Assembly (NCBI GenBank): GCA_020697375.1
Contig: JAJFBJ010000103.1
Span: forward strand, 1 to 11,177
Direction of reading: 5' to 3'
DNA: 11,177 nt
Source: Nitrospira sp.
Lineage (GTDB): Bacteria > Nitrospirota > Nitrospiria > Nitrospirales > Nitrospiraceae
Below the pieces are notes generated by a model. The model made no database searches. It saw only the letters and a program-made list of their open reading frames with translations, and was not told the origin of the DNA. A program made the translations under genes and the position numbers. This document shows positions 1 to 5,237 of this stretch, piece by piece (the stretch's first letter is position 1; each line of letters opens with the position of its first letter).

Positions 1-706
1 GGCGGGGTTACCCGGCACGCTGTTCCTTGGAGCGATGGGCATTCTATTCCTTGCTTCTGTCGCTTCGGGCGTCGTCGTATATGGTCCTTTCATGAGAAAA
101 CTGCCGTTCGGCACGGTTCGGCAACACAGAAGCTCGCGACTCACATGGCTTGATCTCCACAATCTCTTGGGCATCGCGACCGTGCTGTGGGTCCTTGTCG
201 TGGGAGCGACCGGCGTGATCAATACGCTGGACCGTCCGCTGCTGGCATATTGGCAAGGAACCGAACTCGCCGCCATGCTGGCGCCATGGCAAGGCAAGCC
301 GGCTCCGACCCTGTTGAAACCGGTCGATGACGTGGTACAGACCGCAGAATCCGCTGCGCCTCGGATGAGAGTCCGATTCGTCGCGTTTCCCGGCACCCCC
401 TTCGCAGGCCCCCACCACTATATGGTCTTCATGCGGGGACACACTCCTCTCACCGCTCGATTGCTGACGCCCTTGCTCATCGACGCGGAGACCGCCTTGG
501 TGACAGACGCGCGCGCTTTGCCGTGGTACCTCACTCTACTGGTGCTGTCACAGCCCCTGCATTTCGGGGATTATGGCGGCATGCCATTGAAAATCATCTG
601 GGCGTTGCTGGATGTCATCACGATCGTCGTCTTGCTGAGCGGGCTATATCTCTGGTGGATAAGGAGACACGCACCTATCGAACAGCTGTGGGAGGAAAAG
701 AGTTGA
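1..706 (+). CDS. PepSY-type inner-membrane protein, 5' end outside window (copy 1)
   Basis: The reading frame is open from base 2, so only about the last 234 residues are present. It aligns end to end with the C-terminal part of the PepSY protein at 1332-2549. Both have the segment LPGTLFLG, a membrane helix ending in YGPFMRKLPFGTVRQ, the histidine motif RLTWLDLHNLLG, a second helix ending VINTL, a periplasmic-type domain with PHHY, and a last helix preceded by SQPLHFGDYGG and ended by YLWW. Known PepSY/PepSY-TM proteins such as FoxB and FpvG are inner-membrane proteins involved in reducing ferric siderophores; that role is inferred here from the family and the iron-uptake neighbours. The conserved histidines could bind haem or metal. 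It ends in a basic tail (WIRRH). The next gene starts about 270 bases downstream. Confidence 0.88.
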   Translation, partial: AGLPGTLFLGAMGILFLASVASGVVVYGPFMRKLPFGTVRQHRSSRLTWLDLHNLLGIATVLWVLVVGATGVINTLDRPLLAYWQGTELAAMLAPWQGKPAPTLLKPVDDVVQTAESAAPRMRVRFVAFPGTPFAGPHHYMVFMRGHTPLTARLLTPLLIDAETALVTDARALPWYLTLLVLSQPLHFGDYGGMPLKIIWALLDVITIVVLLSGLYLWWIRRHAPIEQLWEEKS

Positions 707-975
707 GCGGCAGTTGGATGGGCTACCGCGTTCTCCGCCACCCTCTTCCTCTCCGCCTCGGCTTTTCTTCTCGCACCTGGAATGTAGACATTCCCCTTCC
801 CTATACGCTTCTGCTATGTACCCGGCCGGATGACGCAGACTGCTGCACATCATTTACCGCAGTAGAATGGCATTTCCCGGACAGACTCCTGGCCGAACGA
901 GCAGGTATTCATGAATGGTCCGGGCTGGGCTGATCAGGCACAGGAGACCCGGTTAACGGCAGGAGGAGTTTTCAA
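707..975. other. Intergenic stretch, possibly a decayed gene
   Basis: No intact gene is recognised between the first PepSY gene and the small membrane protein. Short stretches in different frames look protein-like. One is hydrophobic (ATAFSATLFLSASAFLLAP, directly after the PepSY stop and in its frame). In another frame the ends read LSGSWMGYRV and, further on, FTAVEWHFPDR and WSGLG, faintly reminiscent of the small DUF3649 membrane proteins that often accompany PepSY genes. The frames are broken, so this is at most a relic. The last bases carry the strong ribosome binding site of the following gene. Confidence 0.25.
961..968 (+). promoter_or_regulatory. Strong Shine-Dalgarno site of the small membrane protein
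   Basis: AGGAGGAG lies 7 bases before the ATG at 976. It is the best ribosome binding site in the window and is the main reason to accept the 69-residue gene behind it and to prefer 976 over the in-frame ATG at 988. Confidence 0.75.
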
Positions 976-1185
976 ATGATCAGGCACATGAGTACCGGTC
1001 AGATCTGGGGGATGCCGATTGTGCTTGGCTTGCTGAGCGCGCTGGGCCTGTTGTCCGCCCTTCTCGGTGATGGCCCATGGGACGCGTTGTCCTGGGTTAC
1101 CCTGGCGACGCCGCTGTGCGTCAGCGTATGGTTTGTCGGACGATCGTTCAGCCGCCACTGTCGGATTACCGTGCATCGTTCGTGA
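976..1185 (+). CDS. Small two-helix membrane protein of PepSY/siderophore loci
   Basis: This is a 69-residue protein preceded by a near-perfect ribosome binding site. Two hydrophobic segments (about residues 12-31 and 37-54) are separated by the short loop GDGPWD, so it should be a small inner-membrane hairpin. The sequence style, IWGMPIVLGLLSALGL followed by GDGPWDALSW, matches my recollection of uncharacterised small proteins of about 60-70 residues found next to PepSY and TonB-receptor genes; no biochemical role is known to me. It sits between two PepSY paralogues on the same strand, which suggests it works with them, perhaps as a subunit. The C-terminus (RSFSRHCRITVHRS) is basic and probably cytoplasmic. 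I am fairly sure it is a real gene; its function is not known. Confidence 0.72.
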   Translation: MIRHMSTGQIWGMPIVLGLLSALGLLSALLGDGPWDALSWVTLATPLCVSVWFVGRSFSRHCRITVHRS

Positions 1186-1331
1186 CCCTATTCCACCATC
1201 AAGTCGGCAGTCCCTATTCGACTCCGACCATTGTCGGGCGACCCTGTGGCAGATTTCCTCGACCGAGGCATCCGCACAGCGTCATTTTGGTTCCTTCGAT
1301 CATTGTCGAGACCGATCGCCACAGGCATTTC

Positions 1332-2549
1332 ATGGAATCGACCAATTCAAAAACCATACAGACACATCGAGTTCTCGCCATGATGAGCCTTTCGGCATTC
1401 AAAAAGTGGTACCAAATCCATAAATGGACGAGCCTGATCTGCACCGTCTTCCTGCTCATGCTCTGCCTGACCGGCTTACCGCTGATCTTCGGCGAAGAGA
1501 TCACCCATTGGCTGGGCAAGAGCGTCGAGCCGCCAGAGATGGCCCCCGAGACGCCGAGAACCGACCTCGATACGATGTTGGCCGATGCGCGGGCCAGGCG
1601 TCCTGCAGAAGTCATCCAGTTCGTTTCCCAGGACGATGATGAGCCGGCTTGGTTCATCACGATGGGCCTTACCCACGACGCGCCGGAAGCCTCCTCGGTC
1701 TTCAAGTACGACGGACGAACCGGCGCGCTGCTGCAAGACATTCCTCTTCGCCAGGGCTTCATGTACGTGATGTTCAAGTTGCATGTCGATCTCTTTGCCG
1801 ACTTGCCGGGCACGCTGTTTTTGGGGAGCATGGGTTTGCTGTTCGTACTTTCTGTCGTCTCCGGCATGGTGATCTACGGTCCCTTCATGCGCAAATTGCC
1901 GTTCGGCACCGTCCGTCAGGATGGCAGTCTCCGACTTACCTGGCTTGACCTGCACAATCTCCTGGGAATCGTCACGTTGCTCTGGGTGCTGGTAGTGGGC
2001 CTGACAGGGGTCATCAATACGCTCGCGCGGCCCATCTTTACGCAGTGGCAGCAGACAGAATTGGCCGTCATGACGGCACCCTGGAAAAACAAATCTCCTT
2101 TGACGCAGCTCAGTTCCTTTGATGAGGCAGTCCGGGCAGCGGAAAAAAGTGACCCGAAGAGCGATGTCGGCCTCGTGGCCCTCCCGCAGACCCCTTTCGC
2201 GAGCCCGCATCATTACGCCATGTTCATGCGCGGCAAGACACCCTTGACGGCTAAATTGATCACACCAATCCTTATCGATGCGGGCACGGGACGGATTGCC
2301 GCCACCCGCCCCATGCCATGGTACGTCACGGCGCTCTCGCTCTCGCAGCCGCTGCATTTCGGCGATTACGGCGGCCTGCCGCTCAAGATCGTTTGGGCGG
2401 GGCTCGATCTCATCACTATCGTGGTGCTCGGCAGCGGCGTCTATCTGTGGTGGAGAAAACGCACGGTGTCCGCCGAGCAACTCTTGCATGAAGCCGATCG
2501 GGAGCATGGGTCCGCAATGGGTCTTGCCCGGGAAGGAATTCCGGGCTGA
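1332..2549 (+). CDS. PepSY-domain inner-membrane protein (copy 2), putative ferric-siderophore reductase
   Basis: Read from the ATG at 1332, this is a 405-residue protein. A helix lies at about residues 34-53 after the family-typical entry KKWYQIHKWTSL, then a PepSY-like extracytoplasmic domain (about 75-140), a helix at about 160-182, the RLTWLDLHNLLG motif and helix at about 201-230, a second soluble domain (about 240-330), and a C-terminal helix ending YLWWRKR (about 352-375). Histidines in QIHKW, DLHNLLG, SPHHY and QPLHFGDYGG are shared with the upstream copy and are candidate haem or metal ligands. Family knowledge (FoxB, FpvG, PiuB-like proteins) supports inner-membrane ferric-siderophore reduction; the substrate is unknown. 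Start choice: the frame is open from 1077, but the region before 1332 is not family-like and overlaps the small gene. A weak AGG lies 6 bases before 1332; ATGs at 1380 and 1383 are alternatives. Confidence 0.88.
   Translation: MESTNSKTIQTHRVLAMMSLSAFKKWYQIHKWTSLICTVFLLMLCLTGLPLIFGEEITHWLGKSVEPPEMAPETPRTDLDTMLADARARRPAEVIQFVSQDDDEPAWFITMGLTHDAPEASSVFKYDGRTGALLQDIPLRQGFMYVMFKLHVDLFADLPGTLFLGSMGLLFVLSVVSGMVIYGPFMRKLPFGTVRQDGSLRLTWLDLHNLLGIVTLLWVLVVGLTGVINTLARPIFTQWQQTELAVMTAPWKNKSPLTQLSSFDEAVRAAEKSDPKSDVGLVALPQTPFASPHHYAMFMRGKTPLTAKLITPILIDAGTGRIAATRPMPWYVTALSLSQPLHFGDYGGLPLKIVWAGLDLITIVVLGSGVYLWWRKRTVSAEQLLHEADREHGSAMGLAREGIPG
2526..2546 (+). repeat. Stem-loop ending at the PepSY copy 2 stop codon
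   Basis: GCCCGG (2526-2531) is mirrored by CCGGGC (2541-2546), immediately before the TGA at 2547-2549. The pairing extends inward through AA/TT past one bulged G. There is no following T tract, so it is at best a poor intrinsic terminator; it may stabilise the mRNA end or simply be coincidental. Confidence 0.3.
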
Positions 2550-2562
2550 AATTCAACATGCC

Positions 2563-2658
2563 GTCCGGCTCACCTGGCGGGACATGCATAATCTCCTGGA
2601 TATCGCCACGGTGTTATGGGCCTTCGTCGTGGGAGTGACCGGAGTGGGATACCGATGA
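2563..2658 (+). pseudogene. Relic of a third PepSY copy (about 30 codons)
   Basis: Just after the PepSY stop, in a different frame, the DNA encodes RLTWRDMHNLLDIATVLW followed by AFVVGVTGV. This matches the RLTWLDLHNLLG histidine motif and following helix of both PepSY genes (bases about 137-220 and 1932-2015). It resembles copy 1 (ATVLWVLVVGATGV) slightly more than copy 2. Homology stops at GYR and a TGA. It has no start and no ribosome binding site, so it is a gene fragment left by duplication and deletion, not a working gene. The similarity is clear by eye. Confidence 0.7.
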
Positions 2659-2711
2659 CAACGATCCTATGGCACGTGCCGTCGCAAAACCATTACAGAC
2701 CAGACATCCAG

Positions 2712-2730
2712 AGCGAGGGCCCCCTTCGCT
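2712..2730 (-). terminator. Hairpin at the 3' end of fur (weak terminator candidate)
   Basis: The plus-strand sequence AGCGAGGG-CCC-CCTTCGCT folds into an 8-bp stem with one G-T pair, and overlaps the fur stop codon. On the fur transcript no immediate U tract follows (the first TTTT is about 20 bases later), so termination would be inefficient or factor-assisted. It sits between the convergent PepSY relic and fur, where a terminator is expected. Confidence 0.35.
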
Positions 2731-3223
2731 ACATGGCTTGCGCCGGTTTTCCCTTATGCTGACAAGGGAGGCAGATACCATAGAGCTCGAGGGTTCGAGC
2801 GGTGAGACTGAAGCCGTTTTCCGCCGCAATCTCCCGTCGAATATCTTCCATGGTAGGCTCTTCGAACTCCACAATATGCCCGCACTGCGTGCATATCAGG
2901 TGGTCATGATCACCTTTCACCCACATATTGTCATACTGCGTTTCTTCACCGAAGCATCGTGCCTGGGCAAACCCGACCTCGCATAACACCCGCATCGTCC
3001 GATAGATCGAACCCAAGGGCGTCCTGTGACCGTTTCGATTGAGCAACCCGTAGAGGTCACGGATCGTGACATGCTTCTGGTGCAGGAATGTCATCACAAT
3101 GTGTTCGCGCTGAATGCTCCACTTTAACCGCGATCGCCCCAGCTTTGACCGGAGGTGGCTGATTGCGTCCTGAACGACCCGCGACTTCCGTATCCGAGCT
3201 GTAGCTTTTATAGAAGGATTCAT
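2729..3223 (-). CDS. fur: Fur-family transcriptional regulator
   Basis: This is a 164-residue protein from the ATG at 3223; an in-frame GTG at 3238 would give 169 residues. Neither start has a clear ribosome binding site. Residue numbers here use the longer form. A winged-helix DNA-binding domain (about 25-95) contains IQREHIVMTFL, KHVTIRDLYGLL and SIYRTMRVLCEVG, the last corresponding to the canonical TVYRTLKLL recognition region. The dimerisation and metal domain (about 100-160) contains GDHDHLICTQCG, VEFEEP and ELYGICLPC, giving the HDH regulatory-metal cluster and two CxxC pairs (C116/C119, C156/C159) for structural zinc. Fur dimers with ferrous iron repress iron-uptake promoters. Placement beside and divergent from fecI suggests local control of this cluster. 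Whether it is the global Fur or a local paralogue cannot be told; a Zur- or PerR-like metal preference is possible but less likely given the context. Confidence 0.88.
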   Translation of the reverse strand: MNPSIKATARIRKSRVVQDAISHLRSKLGRSRLKWSIQREHIVMTFLHQKHVTIRDLYGLLNRNGHRTPLGSIYRTMRVLCEVGFAQARCFGEETQYDNMWVKGDHDHLICTQCGHIVEFEEPTMEDIRREIAAENGFSLTARTLELYGICLPCQHKGKPAQAM

Positions 3224-3228
3224 GTGTG

Positions 3229-3241
3229 ACTGTGCCACAGT
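3229..3241. promoter_or_regulatory. Palindrome ACTGTG-C-CACAGT at the fur start
   Basis: A perfect 6-base inverted repeat with one central base lies 5 bases upstream of the fur ATG and covers the alternative GTG start. It could be an operator for autoregulation or a leader hairpin. It does not resemble the AT-rich Fur box, so its reader is unknown. Confidence 0.4.
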
Positions 3242-3317
3242 GGAACAAATTGCCTGGAGGCAGAAGCGCCAAAGCTTCCTATGGAGTAAGACGAATCATA
3301 CCGTGCAAACCACACCT

Positions 3318-3331
3318 ACACTTCCTACTCT
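3318..3331 (-). repeat. 14-bp inverted repeat, left arm (before fecI)
   Basis: On the minus strand this reads AGAGTAGGAAGTGT, identical over 14 bases to the plus strand at 4062-4075. The two arms lie in the gaps on either side of fecI. The left arm directly adjoins the candidate fecI -35 element. Confidence 0.55.
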
Positions 3332-3332
3332 A

Positions 3333-3361
3333 TTGTTCTCCGGGCCTCTGCTTTTTGTATA
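3333..3361 (+). promoter_or_regulatory. Candidate sigma-70 promoter for fecI
   Basis: TTGTTC (3333-3338), a 17-base spacer and TGTATA (3356-3361) approximate a housekeeping promoter pointing to fecI. The leader would be about 140 bases. The match is moderate and unsupported by other data. Confidence 0.3.
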
Positions 3362-3506
3362 ACCGCCGAAACAGGTCCAAAAATATTCAGCCCCGGCCAA
3401 ATGGACCTGGAGTTCGAACATTCCAATTTGACCCATTCCGCTCATACCATGCGCTCCATGCAAGTCTCACCAGGCAGGTATTCATTCGTAACCGAAGACC
3501 GACGCC

Positions 3507-4034
3507 ATGTCTGACCTGACGCATGCGGAATTGTCGACGCTGGTCGAAGCGCATGAGCGCGATCTACAGCGCTTTCTGACGCGTCGATTGGGATGTGCGG
3601 AGACCGCCAAAGATCTGGTCCAAGATACGTTCCTGCGCCTGCTCCAAGCGTCGCCCGGACAGGCGCTTCTCAATCCGCGCGCCTTTCTCTTTCGAATCGC
3701 CACCAATCTCGTCATCGACCATCACCGTCGTCAACAATATCGCGCGACGCTGTCGGATACCGACCTGCCGGTGGAAGCACCTGACCCCTGCCCCTCCGTC
3801 GAAACCGTCGTCTTGTCGAAACAACAGGTTTCACTGCTCAAGAAAAGCATTGAGGAGCTGCCGCCCAAATGCCGACAGGTCTTTATTCTCACCAAGTTTC
3901 ATCACCTGACACACGGCGAGGTGTCGGCACGCCTTGGAATCTCCCAGAGTACCGTCGTCAAGCACATGATCAAGGCCGTGGAATATTGCAGGCGCCGGGT
4001 GCAGGAACAGGGTTCGAGAAACGACGCTGAATAG
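3507..4034 (+). CDS. fecI: FecI-like ECF RNA polymerase sigma factor
   Basis: This 175-residue protein has the two domains of iron-starvation ECF sigma factors and nothing else. Region 2 (about residues 8-78) includes DLVQDTFLRLLQ and the -10-binding stretch AFLFRIATNLVIDHHRR. Region 4 (about 108-162) includes IEELPPKCRQVFILTKFHHL and the helix-turn-helix GEVSARLGISQSTVVKHM for -35 recognition. FecI-type factors recruit RNA polymerase to the promoter of the cognate receptor gene when FecR relays substrate binding outside the cell. The fecR gene follows 75 bases downstream and the fecA-type receptor after that, the canonical order. No strong ribosome binding site precedes the ATG, but length and N-terminus fit the family. 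Confidence 0.93.
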   Translation: MSDLTHAELSTLVEAHERDLQRFLTRRLGCAETAKDLVQDTFLRLLQASPGQALLNPRAFLFRIATNLVIDHHRRQQYRATLSDTDLPVEAPDPCPSVETVVLSKQQVSLLKKSIEELPPKCRQVFILTKFHHLTHGEVSARLGISQSTVVKHMIKAVEYCRRRVQEQGSRNDAE

Positions 4035-4061
4035 ATGTCAGACCTGGGACATTCGTCAAGG

Positions 4062-4075
4062 AGAGTAGGAAGTGT
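4062..4075 (+). repeat. 14-bp inverted repeat, right arm (between fecI and fecR)
   Basis: AGAGTAGGAAGTGT is the exact reverse complement of bases 3318-3331. It overlaps two further short inverted repeats in the same gap: TAGGA/TCCTA (4066-4070 with 4077-4081) and TGTCCT/AGGACA (4075-4080 with 4083-4088). Confidence 0.55.
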
Positions 4076-4088
4076 GTCCTACAGGACA
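4075..4088. repeat. Perfect palindrome between fecI and fecR
   Basis: TGTCCT-AC-AGGACA is a 6-base inverted repeat with a 2-base centre, 21 bases before the fecR ATG. As RNA it is mutually exclusive with the stem TAGGA/TCCTA that overlaps it, so it may be a protein site or two competing small hairpins in the fecIR message. Confidence 0.3.
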
Positions 4089-4109
4089 TGACAAGGCCGC
4101 AGAGCTACC

Positions 4110-5108
4110 ATGACCGTCGCGATGAACGAGCAGGAACATGAGACGGTTTCCTCCATGGCATCAGCCTGGCTCGTGTTGTTGGAATCGGGACAGGCCACCG
4201 CCGACGACCGGAAACGGTTCGCGTCATGGCTCACGGCTGATCCGGCCCATGCCGCCGCCTATCGGAAGACCGCCGTCTTTTGGGCCGGTTTAGATACTCT
4301 GAGCCCTCAAGATGTGCGTGAGCTGGGCTGCCATCTCGCCGTCGATTGTCCGTCCGCCACGAAAGAGAACAAGACGTTCTGGCGAACGCTGCCGGCCATC
4401 GCCGCCGCCATGCTGCTCGTAGCTGGGATCAGCCTCTGGCTTGTCATGGTCTGGCATCCGCGCGGAGACTATCACACAGCAACCGGGGAACAACGAACGG
4501 TCTCCCTGGACGACGGCTCCGGCATGCAGCTCAACAGCGACACGGCCGTGTCAGTGACGCTCACCAGGGATACCCGCCGGCTGATAGTCCACCGGGGCGA
4601 AGCGTTTTTCACGGTCGCGCCGGACGCCACGAGACCGTTCGAAGTGACGGCCGGTAGCGGAACCATCCGCGCCTTGGGAACGGCGTTCAACGTGAGAACG
4701 GATGACGACCGCGTGACGGTCACGGTCACCGAACACCGTGTCCGGATCAGAACTCAGGGGATCCATGAAGCCGAGGCTCGCGCCGGAGAACAGATCATCT
4801 ACCGGTCGGACGGCCGGCTCGGACAGGTTACATCCGCCGATGTGACGCGAGCGCTCGCCTGGCAACGGCACCGGCTGATCTTCGAGAATCAGCCGCTCAG
4901 CGAGGTGCTCGAAGAACTCGCGCGCTATCGTTCCGGCTGGATCGTGATTCGCGACCCTTCGTTGCGCGCACTGTCCGTCACCGGCGTCTTCGACACGGAA
5001 CATCCCGGCCACATCCTCACCGCCATTGAAGAAAGCCTTCCCATCAAGCCGGTCAGACTGACCGACCAATTCATTTTGCTCTATCGAGGCCGCACCACCA
5101 CACGCTGA
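4110..5108 (+). CDS. fecR: FecR-family membrane anti-sigma/signal transducer
   Basis: This is a 332-residue protein. The cytoplasmic N-terminal domain (about residues 12-75; ASAWLVLLESGQAT, RFASWLTADPAHAAAY) is the FecR_N/DUF4880 fold that contacts the sigma factor. One membrane helix follows (about 92-114, LPAIAAAMLLVAGISLWLVM). The periplasmic FecR domain (about 122-215) has the typical TGEQRTVSLDDGSGMQLNS, GEAFFTVA and FEVTAGSGTIRALGTAFNVR. The C-terminal part (about 250-325; FENQPLSEVLEELARY) is STN-like and resembles the receptor's own signalling domain. Family knowledge: FecR senses the loaded receptor through the STN domain and activates or releases FecI. The ATG at 4110 has a weak AGAG 5 bases upstream; an in-frame ATG at 4122 is possible. 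The order fecI-fecR-fecA supports the role. Confidence 0.93.
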   Translation: MTVAMNEQEHETVSSMASAWLVLLESGQATADDRKRFASWLTADPAHAAAYRKTAVFWAGLDTLSPQDVRELGCHLAVDCPSATKENKTFWRTLPAIAAAMLLVAGISLWLVMVWHPRGDYHTATGEQRTVSLDDGSGMQLNSDTAVSVTLTRDTRRLIVHRGEAFFTVAPDATRPFEVTAGSGTIRALGTAFNVRTDDDRVTVTVTEHRVRIRTQGIHEAEARAGEQIIYRSDGRLGQVTSADVTRALAWQRHRLIFENQPLSEVLEELARYRSGWIVIRDPSLRALSVTGVFDTEHPGHILTAIEESLPIKPVRLTDQFILLYRGRTTTR

Positions 5109-5237
5109 CCCCTCCTGGCTTTAATCGTTAAGATTTTTTTTGCTTCCACTAGACCTCTCCCGCACGCCGTTCGTCGAAGTGACTGTGCCCATCTTCACAC
5201 TCACCATGACCACCGCAGGCTGACCGAAAGGATGTTC
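5109..5237 (+). promoter_or_regulatory. fecR-fecA gap, expected site of the FecI-dependent promoter
   Basis: These 129 bases separate fecR from the receptor gene. They contain an AT-rich island with eight consecutive T (5134-5141) in otherwise GC-rich DNA, preceded by TTAATCGTTAA. In FecIRA systems the sigma factor acts at this position. I cannot point to a reliable FecI-type -35/-10 pair, so the promoter is inferred from position only. The stem before the T run is too weak to call a terminator. Confidence 0.35.
5226..5232 (+). promoter_or_regulatory. Ribosome binding site deciding the fecA start
   Basis: GAAAGGA abuts the first in-frame ATG at 5232, so it cannot serve that codon, but it is correctly spaced (about 5-6 bases) for the second ATG at 5238. 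This favours 5238 as the start. Confidence 0.55.

Larger units (their letters stand above)
3224..3506. promoter_or_regulatory. Divergent fur-fecI control region
   Basis: These 283 bases hold no gene and must contain the start signals of both fur (leftward) and fecI (rightward). It includes a perfect 6-1-6 palindrome at 3229-3241, one arm of a 14-bp repeat at 3318-3331, and a plausible sigma-70 promoter toward fecI at 3333-3361. On the minus strand TATGAT (3295-3300) could be a -10 for fur, but no good -35 is visible. I do not see a classical 19-bp Fur box. Confidence 0.5.

Noticed and set aside
523..933. 136-codon plus-strand open frame overlapping the end of PepSY copy 1
   Set aside because: The first half is a shadow of the PepSY gene in another frame. 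Only the tail beyond 706 could be relic sequence, which is reported separately.
1077..1331. Upstream extension of the PepSY copy 2 reading frame to an ATG at 1077
   Set aside because: It overlaps the small membrane protein gene in another frame, is rich in Arg/Pro/His unlike the family N-terminus, and has no good ribosome binding site.
1476..2507. 343-codon minus-strand open frame opposite PepSY copy 2
   Set aside because: It is antisense to a gene with clear family homology, and its composition (rich in Arg, His, Gln, Asp) is typical of antisense shadows in GC-rich DNA.
5131..5141. T8 run after fecR as an intrinsic terminator
   Set aside because: The preceding sequence CTTTAATCGTTAAG pairs too poorly to form a terminator stem.
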